Assembly (NCBI RefSeq): GCF_001866645.1
Contig: NZ_MLYP01000096.1
Coordinates: forward strand, 1 to 54,840
Length of the DNA: 54,840 nt
Direction: 5' to 3'
From: Streptomyces colonosanans
GTDB lineage: Bacteria > Actinomycetota > Actinomycetes > Streptomycetales > Streptomycetaceae
Both the position numbers and the translations under genes were made by a program. Below the pieces are notes generated by a model. It did not search any database, was not told the origin of the DNA, and worked only from the letters and a program-made list of their open reading frames with translations. How positions within the stretch are numbered: position 1 is the first letter of the stretch; each line of letters begins with the position of its first letter. This document shows positions 18,489 to 26,907 of the stretch, piece by piece.

Positions 18489-18504
18489 GGTACTACGTAG
18501 TACC
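18489..18504. promoter_or_regulatory. Perfect palindrome before padR; PadR operator candidate
   Basis: GGTACTACGTAGTACC is a perfect 16-bp palindrome, extended by AGCGGTAC...GTACCGCT outer arms from 18479. It lies 24 bp before the PadR start and overlaps the expected promoter (TACTGTATA nearby). PadR dimers usually repress their own gene through such sites. The gap 18205-18480 contains no gene. Confidence 0.65.
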
Positions 18505-18527
18505 GCTAGGGCCGAGGAGGACTCGCG

Positions 18528-18854
18528 ATGGACGACCTGACGGAGATGCTGAAGGGCACGCTCGAAGGGTGCGTGCTCGAAATCATCGGCAGCGAGGAAA
18601 CCTACGGGTACGCCATCACTCGTCAGCTGAACGAGCTCGGCTTCGCCGACGTCGTCGAGGGGACGGTGTACACGATCCTGCTGCGGCTGGAGCGCAACAA
18701 ACTCGTCCAGGTGACGAAACGACCGTCCGGGGTCGGTCCGCCGCGCAAGTTCTACGCGCTCAATGAAGCCGGACGCGAGGAACTCGCGAAGTTCTGGGCG
18801 AAATGGCAGTACGTCTCATCACGCATCGACAGGCTCAAGGAGGGCGGGAGATGA
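18528..18854 (+). CDS. PadR-family transcriptional regulator
   Basis: A 108-residue winged-helix repressor: the N-terminal LKGTLEGCVLEIIGSEETYG, the recognition region YAITRQLNELGF and the wing VEGTVYTILLRLERNKLVQV are all typical. GAGGAGG precedes ATG 18528. Its stop overlaps the start of the next gene by four bases, tying it to two DUF1048 genes, a common actinobacterial arrangement in which PadR senses a ligand and controls the DUF1048 proteins. Confidence 0.9.
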   Translation: MDDLTEMLKGTLEGCVLEIIGSEETYGYAITRQLNELGFADVVEGTVYTILLRLERNKLVQVTKRPSGVGPPRKFYALNEAGREELAKFWAKWQYVSSRIDRLKEGGR

Positions 18855-19207
18855 ACTTCTGGGAGAAGATCACGGGCAGCGATCTCACCAGGGATTGGAA
18901 GGCGTTCGAAGTCCGGGCCGAGGCCCTGCCGGATGACTACCGGGCGGTGTGGGGACAGATCATCGCCCACCTCTTTCCCTATGGGGACTTCACCGGCCGC
19001 AATCTGATGCCGATCCTCGACTCGGCCCTGGGGCTGCTCGAAGTGGCAGCGGCGGACGGGCAGAGCGTCCACGAGGTGCTCGGCGACGACATCGGAGGCT
19101 TTTGCACGGCGCTGGCCGGTGGAGAAGGGGCTCGAACCTTCCGCGACCGGTGGCGCGAGCAGTTGAACAGGAACGTCGCAAGGAAACTGAGCAGGCTGGG
19201 AGGCTGA
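18851..19207 (+). CDS. DUF1048 family protein (first copy)
   Basis: A 118-residue helical protein of unknown function. MNFWEKITGSDLTRDWKAFE and LPDDYRAVWGQIIAHLF are the DUF1048 hallmarks. ATG 18851 overlaps the padR stop. The middle gene of the padR operon. Confidence 0.88.
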   Translation: MNFWEKITGSDLTRDWKAFEVRAEALPDDYRAVWGQIIAHLFPYGDFTGRNLMPILDSALGLLEVAAADGQSVHEVLGDDIGGFCTALAGGEGARTFRDRWREQLNRNVARKLSRLGG

Positions 19208-19208
19208 C

Positions 19209-19535
19209 ATGGGCATCCAGGACATCATCGAGGGCAAGAAGCAGTGGCGGGCGCACATGGCTCGGGTCAAGGCGCTCCCGCCGGATTACCAGATCGTCTA
19301 CAAGGAGATGCAGAAGTACCTGTTCAAGGTCGGACCGATCGACCTGCCTGACGGGCCCTTGCTCCCCGGGATCGTCGATTTCTTCGAGGAGGGCGTCGCC
19401 GCGGGCAAGGGGGTCTTGGAGCTCATCGGCACGGACGTCGCCGCGTTCTGCGACGACCTGGTCAAGGACTCTCCCACCTTTGCGGACGTCTATCAGGAGT
19501 CCATCAGCGGGGAACCCGGCACGGCCGAGAAGTAA
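19209..19535 (+). CDS. DUF1048 family protein (second copy)
   Basis: A 108-residue paralogue of the preceding gene, starting one base after its stop. IIEGKKQWRAHMARVKALPP and DYQIVYKEMQKYLFKV show the family pattern. The pair probably forms a heteromeric helical complex regulated with PadR (inference). The 306 bp after it (to 19841) hold no gene I recognise. Confidence 0.88.
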   Translation: MGIQDIIEGKKQWRAHMARVKALPPDYQIVYKEMQKYLFKVGPIDLPDGPLLPGIVDFFEEGVAAGKGVLELIGTDVAAFCDDLVKDSPTFADVYQESISGEPGTAEK

Positions 19536-19841
19536 CATCCGTCGCCTCATGCGAGTGGGCGTAGCCCGCCCGCGCGGTTTGTTCACCTCGGCGCAGCGCG
19601 AACAGGCGCGAGCCGACCGGCCGCCGGAAGCCGCCGCAAATCCTGTCCGCCGAGGTGGTCGAGCAGGCCGGCGCTGCCTGGCTCAGTCCTGCCATGCCCC
19701 CGGCGGGCAGGTCTCCGGCGGCGGGCCGCTCGACACCGTTCCCCGAGACGACGCGACTGACGTGTAGTACGGGCAGTCGCTCGATCCGGGTTCCGAAAGC
19801 TTCCACTCCCCTGCGTCTCCAGCCTCCGAAAGGAAGCCATC

Positions 19842-21017
19842 ATGCCTTCAACCAGGCTGGGCTTCGCCGCCCAGCTCAAGTTTTTGACCCGGCGCGGCCG
19901 GTTTCCCAAGCTGCGTCTGGAGCTGCCGCCCGACGCCGTCGAGCTCGTCGCCAAGCAGGTCGGCGTCGCCGCGGCCGAGCTGGGGTTCTACGACTTCACC
20001 TCCCGCGCCGCGAAGCGACACCGCAGCGAACTGCGAGACCTGACCGGCTGGCACGAGTGCACCACGACCGACCAGGTCAAGCTCGCCTCGCAACTGGTGG
20101 ACGTGATCCGGCACGACGAACGCCGCGAAGAGCAGGTGCGGGCCGAGCTGATGCGGCAGATGCGCGAGGACCTGATCGAGCCGCCGACCGCGGCCCAGAT
20201 CAACACGGTCATCCGCTCCGCGCTGCACCAGGCCGACGAGCGTGCCATCGCCGAGGTCGCCGCACGGCTCACGCGGGAAGAGGACTGTCCCCGCCGGCTG
20301 GACGCGCTGGTCTTCACCGACCCGACCGGCGACAACACCGCCAAGGACGACGAAGACGACGCCTTGGACCCCGCGACGGAACTCGCCGACACTCTGGCCG
20401 GCGCCGCCCGGCGCCTGGCCGGCGCCCTGAACGCCGGGCTGCCCGCCGACGGCTTCGACCTCGGCGTCGTGGCGCGGATCCCGGTCGTCCTGGCGGCCCG
20501 CGCGCGGCAGGCCGCCCCGGCCGCGCAGGCCCTGCACGGCATCCCGGACCACCGCTCCAAGGTCCCGGCCGTCGCCGTCGTCGACCTGGCCACCGATCCA
20601 ACCCCGTCGCGCGCCAAGGTGCAGGCTCCGCCCCCAGAACCGTCACGTGACGATTCGGTGCCGTCCTCCCCGCAGCCTGCCGGCACACCGGCGATGACGG
20701 CACCGGCCCGGCGCAAGCGGTTGTCGCAGAAGGCGGCCCGCGCTGTCGCGGACAGCGCCCGCCTGTTCAAGGACGCGGACCACCGCGACACCCACCGATG
20801 GAACCTGATCGCCGAGGACGGCACGGTACTGGGGCACGTGGAACCGTCGTACGGCGGTACCGGCCGGACCGGGCGCAACGGCTGGAACTATCACCTCGCC
20901 GATTCCCCCGCGGTCAGCGGCCCGTACAAGACGCGCGAGGATGCCACCCTGCAGTGCGCACTGGCCTGGATCCGCGTCGCCACCGCCCCGCTACGCCGCA
21001 CCCTCACCGTCGACTGA
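19842..21017 (+). CDS. Chimeric protein: Tn3-transposase N-terminal (DUF4158) domain joined to an unknown C-terminal domain
   Basis: A 391-residue ORF with a strong AAGGAAG site. Residues ~1-150 match the DUF4158 domain at the front of Tn3-family transposases (TRLGFAAQLKFLTRRGRFPK, then GFYDFTSRAAKRHRSELRDL). The catalytic DDE region of a ~1000-residue TnpA is absent. Residues ~160-265 are Ala/Arg-rich. Residues ~285-391 form a separate compact region (HRWNLIAEDGTVLGHVEPSY, then GWNYHLADSPAVSGPYKTRE) that I do not recognise. The frame is open throughout, so this is an intact fusion, not a simple truncation. Confidence 0.65.
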   Translation: MPSTRLGFAAQLKFLTRRGRFPKLRLELPPDAVELVAKQVGVAAAELGFYDFTSRAAKRHRSELRDLTGWHECTTTDQVKLASQLVDVIRHDERREEQVRAELMRQMREDLIEPPTAAQINTVIRSALHQADERAIAEVAARLTREEDCPRRLDALVFTDPTGDNTAKDDEDDALDPATELADTLAGAARRLAGALNAGLPADGFDLGVVARIPVVLAARARQAAPAAQALHGIPDHRSKVPAVAVVDLATDPTPSRAKVQAPPPEPSRDDSVPSSPQPAGTPAMTAPARRKRLSQKAARAVADSARLFKDADHRDTHRWNLIAEDGTVLGHVEPSYGGTGRTGRNGWNYHLADSPAVSGPYKTREDATLQCALAWIRVATAPLRRTLTVD

Positions 21018-21252
21018 GCCACGACCTCAGGACCGGGCGGCTACCGTGTTCGCTGGCCCCGTGGCCAGGGGGTTCCTTCCCCTTCGGGTGTTCTGGAGCC
21101 CTGTGACGTAACTTTGGGATTCTGGGGGTCGATACTGGTGGGCTCGCGTATTCAACCGTCGCGAGTTGACGCACCTGACTCCGGCACTGCTACTGAGCGT
21201 GACAGTCTTGGGGGAGATTCTGGGTGTCGGGGGCATCCGGTTGGATGAGCAC

Positions 21253-21945
21253 GTGACTGTCTATGACGTAGCTCGCCGGTTCCCTTCCATCGCCGACCTG
21301 CGGAAGCTGTGCCGCTCACTGGCGATGCTCGATGCGATCTTGAGCCCGGACTGGGAAGGCCGGTACTACTCCTTCAATGCCGACTGGGCCGACGGCGAGG
21401 AGATGGCATCGATGCGCAACGGGTCGGGGGACGAGTACTCCATCGTGTTTTCGGCGGCCGGTGCCTATGTCCGCGGCTTCGACCACGAAGCACCGATGAG
21501 CCCGTATGGCAACGATGGCGAGCCCTGGCCGGGAGTGATCGACGAGGTTCCGGAGGCATTCAAGCCCTTCGTCGAAGAGCCGGCGTTCACCGACGAGGAC
21601 GACGTTCCTGTCGTGACGGCCTGCCTGTGGCGGGAGGCGACGGGTGATCGGTGGCGGCACGGCGTGATCGACTTCCCCGCCGGGTGTTCCGACCCCGACG
21701 GGGCAACGGGTCTGTTCGAGCTCCTGGTCGACCGTTCGCCAGAAGCGTTTCAGCGCTTCGCCGAGGACTACTACGAGGTTCCCGTGGACCTGGAAGCGGT
21801 GCGCGACGTGTATGCCTTGCGACCGCTGAGCCAGAAGCTCGTGTCATCGCTGAACTCGGAGGTCACCCTCGCAGACCTGGCCGAGGACATCGCCGAGACC
21901 GGCTACCCGCAGCCGACCCGGGACACGATCTTCAACCGTCGGTGA
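21253..21945 (+). CDS. Conserved hypothetical protein
   Basis: A 230-residue acidic protein of unknown function from GTG 21253 (VTVYDVARRFPSIADLRKLC); the frame opens at TTG 21166. The block ILSPDWEGRYYSFNADWADG followed by EEMASMRNGSGDEYSIVFSA is typical of a streptomycete family of uncharacterised proteins. The low pI, single-domain size and isolation in mobile DNA resemble immunity-type proteins, but this is inference. Confidence 0.7.
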   Translation: MTVYDVARRFPSIADLRKLCRSLAMLDAILSPDWEGRYYSFNADWADGEEMASMRNGSGDEYSIVFSAAGAYVRGFDHEAPMSPYGNDGEPWPGVIDEVPEAFKPFVEEPAFTDEDDVPVVTACLWREATGDRWRHGVIDFPAGCSDPDGATGLFELLVDRSPEAFQRFAEDYYEVPVDLEAVRDVYALRPLSQKLVSSLNSEVTLADLAEDIAETGYPQPTRDTIFNRR

Positions 21946-22110
21946 CTCGTTGGGAAGTCCAGCCGGATGGTGACCATAGGTGGTCGCCTGCGGCGTACCG
22001 ACTCCACGTCCCGCCGGTCTCCCTGAGGAGACGGTTGGTGGTCTTGTCGTGGTAGCCGAGGGCGTCCGAGACGACGGGGGCAGGCACCCGGCCGCCGGCG
22101 CCGGGCCTGC
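21932..22110 (-). pseudogene. Site-specific recombinase C-terminal fragment
   Basis: The minus strand reads PAPVVSDALGYHDKTTNRLL followed by RETGGTWSRYAAGDH, the tail found at the end of streptomycete transposon tyrosine recombinases. The upstream catalytic core is missing. A neighbouring frame contains a hydrophobic piece (WLYVLPFGLISVVRV) from an unrelated membrane protein. Confidence 0.5.
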
Positions 22111-22257
22111 GGCAGCTGCGCGACCCGCACAACGCTGATGAGACCGAAGGGGAGGACGTATAGCCACAAGCCCGCGAGAAGACCAGCCGCTGGGCAGGAT
22201 GCGTAGGCACGGGCCTCGCCCAGGAACCAGCGGAATCGGCTCAGTCGAGGTCGCGGC

Positions 22258-23892
22258 TCAGTCCGGTACTCGACTGCGGAAGTCCGTCAGGCGGGCCGCC
22301 ACCTCCACGGCGTTCTGGTCGAGCCAGGCGGCCAGACGAGGGTTGGCGGCCGACCGTGCCTTACCGCCCCGCGGCGGCTTGGCCATATGCCGTTCGATGT
22401 GGAGGCTGATCAAGGCCAGGACGTCCGAGTCGTCGAAGTAAGCCGTGTGCAGTAGCGCGCGGTCGAGCGGAAGCTTGTTCCAGCCCCACTTCTGTAGCCG
22501 GGCCAGTACCAAGCCCTCCAGGGCAGCGTAGGCCACAACGTTGCGGATCTCAGGACCGAGACGAGCAACCTGCTCGTCTGCGCGACGGGCGAGACGCTCG
22601 GCAAGGTCATCCGGCAGGCCAGGCGGGGGATCGGTGAGCGGGAGCGGCCAAGGTGAGGCGTAGACCAAGGCGGTATTGAACACGTCGTTTCCCTGGACGG
22701 TTTCGTGCAGTGTCTTTGATGCGCTGCGTGAAACCCACGGGCCGATCACCGCATTGAATGCAAAACGCCAAATGGCGGACATGAAGGAGAATGAGGCGTC
22801 CTTTGCGTAAGTGGCCGGTACGAAGCCGCTTACATCCGACATTCGCGCTTTCTTCTCGATGGGCAGATTCAGGTCATAGTCGGTCCTGCGGGCAATGCGC
22901 AAGGGCTCGCGTTCCGTGTGGGGCGTACAGAGCAACACGTAGTCAGGGGCCGGGCGTTCGGCAACCGCGGTCTGCAACACCGCGATCGCCTCGTCAGTGG
23001 GCGCCCACAGCCCCAGCCACCGGTCCGAGAACCGGTCGAAGACCTGGCGCCAGGCGCGCTCTCGAACCACGAGCGAGTCCGCCAAGTTCATCCGTTCTGC
23101 CATCTCAAGCAGGATTCCGGAGGCCATGAGGAAGACCGGATATGCCAGGAAGGCCAAAACGGTCTGGAAATGTACCAACATCCAGCCAATAAGAAGAACT
23201 CCGCCGAATACAGTGATGACAGCGCCCACACGCAATAACAAGCGCACCATCCGATGCCTGCGCAAGGTGCCGCCGCCTGCGAGCGAGAACCTATGGCTAC
23301 GCCAACCCTGGTAGCGGAGGAAGGAAGACTCGGGGAGGAAACGCAGGAAGGGCGTGCCGACCGTAGTAACACTGCGCAGGCCGCGCAACTGAGCCCATTC
23401 CAGGAAATCCGGTGACAACCGCTCGCGCTTTCTCCTCTCTGCTCCCGCCAAAGCTCCTGCTGCATCCATGCCCCTGGCATCAGGGTCGATGGGAAAATCG
23501 GCCGGCAGCTCCGCGCGATCAGTAAGCTGTTCCCAAATAGGGTCCGCGATCTTTTGCTGCGTGGTCATGATCTGCGCGGAGACCAGCGCCTCCCAGATCA
23601 CCGAGCCACCGTGGCTATGCCCGACCAGGTGGTACCGGATGCCCTGTCGCTCCAGGTCGATCAAGCGCACCAGCAGATCCATGCTCGCGGACAGCCGCTG
23701 CGACTGCGTGTTAGCCCCGGTCCAGTGGAACAACCGCCCAGACGGCAGACTCGTACCCTTGGGTAACGTCTTGGTCAGAGCGCGCCAGGTGGAGCTGCCG
23801 CGCTGCCACCAACGGTCGCCCTCGTCACTCTCGTCGCCAGCGAAGGTCCCGTGGACCAGCATTACGAGTTCGTCCGGCTGTTCGTTCGCCAT
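22258..23892 (-). CDS. Membrane-anchored alpha/beta hydrolase (lipase/esterase-like)
   Basis: A 544-residue protein. The start (DELVMLVHGTFAGD) supplies the oxyanion HG motif, and GHSHGGS at residues 91-97 is the nucleophile elbow with Ser93. The acid and His are not certain. Two adjacent membrane helices at about 218-262 (LLLRVGAVITVFGGVLLIGW and TVLAFLAYPVFLMASGILLE) split the fold, with large soluble regions on both sides. The C-terminal ~280 residues are unlike ordinary hydrolases. ATG 23892 is the natural start. No operon partner is close. It may act on lipids at the inner membrane face; a role in defence or toxin-like lysis is only a possibility. Confidence 0.7.
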   Translation of the reverse strand: MANEQPDELVMLVHGTFAGDESDEGDRWWQRGSSTWRALTKTLPKGTSLPSGRLFHWTGANTQSQRLSASMDLLVRLIDLERQGIRYHLVGHSHGGSVIWEALVSAQIMTTQQKIADPIWEQLTDRAELPADFPIDPDARGMDAAGALAGAERRKRERLSPDFLEWAQLRGLRSVTTVGTPFLRFLPESSFLRYQGWRSHRFSLAGGGTLRRHRMVRLLLRVGAVITVFGGVLLIGWMLVHFQTVLAFLAYPVFLMASGILLEMAERMNLADSLVVRERAWRQVFDRFSDRWLGLWAPTDEAIAVLQTAVAERPAPDYVLLCTPHTEREPLRIARRTDYDLNLPIEKKARMSDVSGFVPATYAKDASFSFMSAIWRFAFNAVIGPWVSRSASKTLHETVQGNDVFNTALVYASPWPLPLTDPPPGLPDDLAERLARRADEQVARLGPEIRNVVAYAALEGLVLARLQKWGWNKLPLDRALLHTAYFDDSDVLALISLHIERHMAKPPRGGKARSAANPRLAAWLDQNAVEVAARLTDFRSRVPD

Positions 23893-24079
23893 GGCCGCAT
23901 CATGGCCAAATCCCCGCTGGTCCGCCCGGGGTTCCGGGATTTCGGCTCGAAGGCAACAGTTGGCCGGGCCCGCGGTCGGCGGGGGTGGGCACGCGCAGGA
24001 GCTTGGCGAGGCGGGGCACCTTGGTGAAGCGGCCGGTGTGGTAGGCGCCGGCGACCGGCCCTGGCGCCCCGGTCCCGCT

Positions 24080-24383
24080 CGCCCTCGCGCCGGACACCCA
24101 GACCGCCGACATCCGCATCGGGTACGCCCGGTGCTCGACGCTCACCCAGGAACTCCAGTCGCAGCTCGACGCCCTGGCCAAGCATGGCATCCCGCGCGAC
24201 AAGGTGTTCTCCGAGAAGATCAGCACCCGCGTCCGGGTCCGGGTCCTCCCGCAGTTCGAGGCCGTGCTCGGATCCGCGATTACTATCGACGTCCACGGCG
24301 CCGACTCGCTGCCGTACCCGTCGTCTAGACCTGGCGACGCGCTGATCCGGCATGATGCCCAGCTCCACCGCTCGCGGAACTAG
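24080..24383 (+). pseudogene. Serine recombinase, N-terminal fragment
   Basis: The plus strand reads IRIGYARCSTLTQELQSQLD then KVFSEKISTRVRV, the N-terminal catalytic region of a resolvase/invertase, with Ser in the RCST motif. No start codon precedes it and homology ends near 24260; the frame closes at TAG 24381-24383. It differs from the resolvase pieces at 18204 and 25082 and thus comes from another element. Confidence 0.65.
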
Positions 24384-24444
24384 TCCGCGCGGGTCGGCGT
24401 CTCTCCATGAGCCCGCAAGATCGTCTGCACTGGAGGACTCGCCC

Positions 24445-25068
24445 ATGACCGGTACTGCCGCTCGCTACCTCTATCTCACCCGTCACGGCGAGGCATCCCC
24501 GGACGAGAGCGAACTGACGGAGGCGGGCCGCCGCCAGGCCGCCCTGCTGGGGGAGCGGCTCCGTGGGGTTCCACTGACGGCGGTCCACCACGGGCCACTC
24601 GCCCGTGCCGAACAGACCGCCCGGCTGGTCGGCGAACGGCTCGACGGCGTCCGCGTGCAGCTCTCCGCAGCGGCCGGCGACTACATCCCGTACCTGCCAG
24701 CACGTGAGGAGCTGCCGCCCCAGACGGCTGACGCCATGCTCGGGTTCCTGGACCAGTTCCCGGCCCAGGAGCGCGAGGACGGGCCCCGGCTCGCGGCGGC
24801 GGCGCTCGCGGAGTTCACAGGGCCTGTCCTCGGCGACGAGCCGCGCCACGAACTCGTCGTCACCCACAACTTCCTCGTCGGTTGGCTCGTCCGAGCCGCC
24901 CTCGACGCGCCGAAGTGGCGCTGGATGGGTATCAACCATGCCAACGCGGCACTGACCGTCATCCGCTACGCACCCGGCCGCCCTCCGGCGGTTCTCCTCT
25001 TCAACGACACCGGCCACCTCCCTGCCGAGCTCCGCTGGACCGGCTTCCCGCAGGAGCTCCACGTCTGA
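24445..25068 (+). CDS. Histidine phosphatase family protein (phosphoglycerate-mutase-like)
   Basis: A 207-residue cytosolic phosphatase. LTRHGEA near residues 11-17 carries the phospho-accepting His, RAEQTARL supplies the conserved Arg, and VVTHNF the second catalytic His. ATG 24445 follows GGAGGA at ideal spacing. The substrate is not predictable. It is intact, while both flanks are recombinase scraps, so it may have been carried in with mobile DNA. Confidence 0.87.
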   Translation: MTGTAARYLYLTRHGEASPDESELTEAGRRQAALLGERLRGVPLTAVHHGPLARAEQTARLVGERLDGVRVQLSAAAGDYIPYLPAREELPPQTADAMLGFLDQFPAQEREDGPRLAAAALAEFTGPVLGDEPRHELVVTHNFLVGWLVRAALDAPKWRWMGINHANAALTVIRYAPGRPPAVLLFNDTGHLPAELRWTGFPQELHV

Positions 25069-25081
25069 GGCTCGTAGGTGC

Positions 25082-25243
25082 GATCGGCAGAACCTCGTCC
25101 TGGACGAGGCCGGGATTGAGGACCCGGTCGTCTTCGAGGAGTACCTGCGGCTGCCCGGCGAGCGCGCCCGCCAGGGCCTGGCCTGGTGGGCGGCGCAGGA
25201 GACCCGCCCCGGCTCGTATGGTGGCGGGCGTCCGCGATCCTGA
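25082..25243 (+). pseudogene. Serine resolvase, internal fragment fused to unrelated sequence
   Basis: From 25082 the frame reads DRQNLVLDEAGIEDPVVFEE, the segment of Tn3-type resolvases that directly follows the VSTDQQST catalytic motif. It then passes into EYLRLPGERARQGLAWWAAQ, not resolvase, and ends at TGA 25241. It fits end to end with the stub at 18204. Confidence 0.65.
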
Positions 25244-26125
25244 AGTTCGGCAAGCAGATGGTCTACGGGCTCCCTCAGCGCTGCCGCACAGCGAGGGCGG
25301 CGATCCGGGCCCGGGTGGATCCGCACGTCGACGCCGTACTCGCCGCCCTCGACGTCGCCGCAGTCGTCTCCACCGTGCGCGGTACCTTCGCCCGCCGCCA
25401 CGTCCTGGCCGAAGCCCGCCGGCACCTGCTGGAGACCCTGCGCGGCCAGGAGTTCACACGCGGCCTGGACGACTACATCGCCAGCCGCGCCCTGTCCGAC
25501 CACAGCCGTCAGCTCACCGTTCCCCAGCCTGGCCGCCGGACCCCGGCCGCCGACCAGCTCACCTACACCGCCGACTTCGACGGGCCCGGCCGCTGGTGGA
25601 TCGCCGGCGCCGACGGTAAGCCGCCGCGGGCCGCCACCCGCTACGAGCGGGCCCGGGTCGCCAGCCTCGCCGTGCAGAACGCGATACGCGCCGCCCGCAC
25701 CGCGCCCGCCGCCGGGCAGGACGACGCCCCGGCCGCGTCCGCGTCGGCCGCCGCGCACGCCGAAGACCACCAACACGATCAGACGTCAGATGCGCCGCAC
25801 GCCGTCGACCACCCGGGCCGGGACGCCGCGCTCACCCCGGCGCAGCGGGCCGCCGCCGTCCACGCCCACCAGCAGGCCGCGAAAGCCGCAGGAGTACCTG
25901 GAGGGCCGCACGACCGACCCGGCGACGTGGATGCGTACACCGGAGAACCTGGAGCGGCTCGCCGCCTTCACCCGCGCGGCCAACGCCCGCCGCCGCGCCA
26001 TCGAGGACCGGGAGGTCCCGGCCCCGGCCGCCGACCCGGCCGCCCCGGTCGACAAGCGCCGCCAGGAGCACGAGCAGCAGCACCAGCAGCCCGGCCCCGG
26101 CCAAGGCCAGGGCATCCAGCCGTGA
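25186..26125 (+). pseudogene. Conjugal relaxase-like C-terminal region, frameshifted
   Basis: The frame from 25186 reads AALDVAAVVSTVRGTFARRH then DQLTYTADFDGPGRWWIAG and TRYERARVASLAVQNAI, resembling C-termini of large relaxase-type plasmid proteins of Streptomyces. Near 25890 the good frame changes: QEYLEGRTTDPATWMRTPEN and LERLAAFTRAANARRRAIED continue in the +1 frame to TGA at 26125, while the original frame runs on as Pro/Arg-rich nonsense to 26247. The N-terminal catalytic part is absent. Confidence 0.55.
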
Positions 26126-26261
26126 CGGCCGGAGACCGTCCGGCGGGACGGACGACGAAGTCACCGTGCCAGGCGCCGGGACGCGACTGGCCGCCCGGCC
26201 CGGGGACACCCGGGAGCGGGGAGGGTGCGGGGGACTGTTCCCCTTGAGCGCGGAGGACCCG

Positions 26262-26459
26262 ATGGTTGCCCCGATCCCGCCGTACCTGTCGCCGGCGCGC
26301 CTGGAGTACCTCCAGCAGCTCACGGACGCGTCCCGGCTGCGCGCGGTGCTGTATCCGTCACCGAAGCTGCCGCCCGTCCGGCGCCGCTCCAGCTCACGGC
26401 AGTACCCCGGTGGCCGGCCGAACCCGTGGCGCACCGCGCGGGGCCGCCGTCGGGGATGA
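26262..26459 (+). CDS. Small hypothetical protein
   Basis: A 65-residue basic ORF (MVAPIPPYLSPARLEYLQQL) with GGAGGA before ATG 26262. It is Arg/Pro-rich at the end. The position between the relaxase remnant and Replic_Relax suggests a plasmid accessory protein; no family recognised. Confidence 0.45.
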   Translation: MVAPIPPYLSPARLEYLQQLTDASRLRAVLYPSPKLPPVRRRSSSRQYPGGRPNPWRTARGRRRG

Positions 26460-26516
26460 GTGGGCACGGTGGACTTCACCGCGCGCCCGGTGCGCGGACC
26501 GCCGGCCGGGATGAGA

Positions 26517-26767
26517 GTGGTGTCCACCCGGAGAGTGGACACCACGGTGGCGCGCATCGGGTGCGCACCATCCGGTTGGGGAGTGCAGGACATCCCGGCA
26601 TCCGGTGCGCGCGGTGCTGTTTATCGCGTGCACCAGTGCGCGCACCGACGATGTAGTGCACTCCCGCCCACCGCACCGGTGCACCGCACGATGCGCACCT
26701 GAGTGGCCGCCACTCCCGCCCGCTCCATCCGGTGCGCACACAGAGGGTGACGACGTGCGCACCCCTC
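26517..26767. repeat. Inverted repeats and GTGCGCACC-like iterated sites before Replic_Relax
   Basis: A perfect hairpin GTGGTGTCCAC, 7-nt loop, GTGGACACCAC occupies 26517-26545. Variants of GTGCGCACC then recur near 26561, 26605, 26635, 26691, 26732 and 26755, and GAGTGGCCGCCACTC (26701-26715) is another perfect inverted repeat. No credible gene uses this DNA. The location before a replication-type gene suggests an origin, transfer origin or operator cluster (inference). Confidence 0.5.
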
Positions 26768-26907
26768 GACCAGGTGTGCCGCCGAATTCCGCCCCGCCCA
26801 TCGGGTGGAAAGCAACCCTTGTCCAGCCACGAGTTTCCCGCGATCTTTCGACGTTTCCCCTTGACCACGTCTGCTGCCACTCGGAGACGACCTGTACCGA
26901 GCCCCTG

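Noticed and set aside
14229..21147. 14-bp direct repeat ACTGGTGGGCTCGC at 14229 and 21134
   Set aside because: Too short in GC-rich DNA to claim as attachment sites or element ends; the flanking sequences do not align further.
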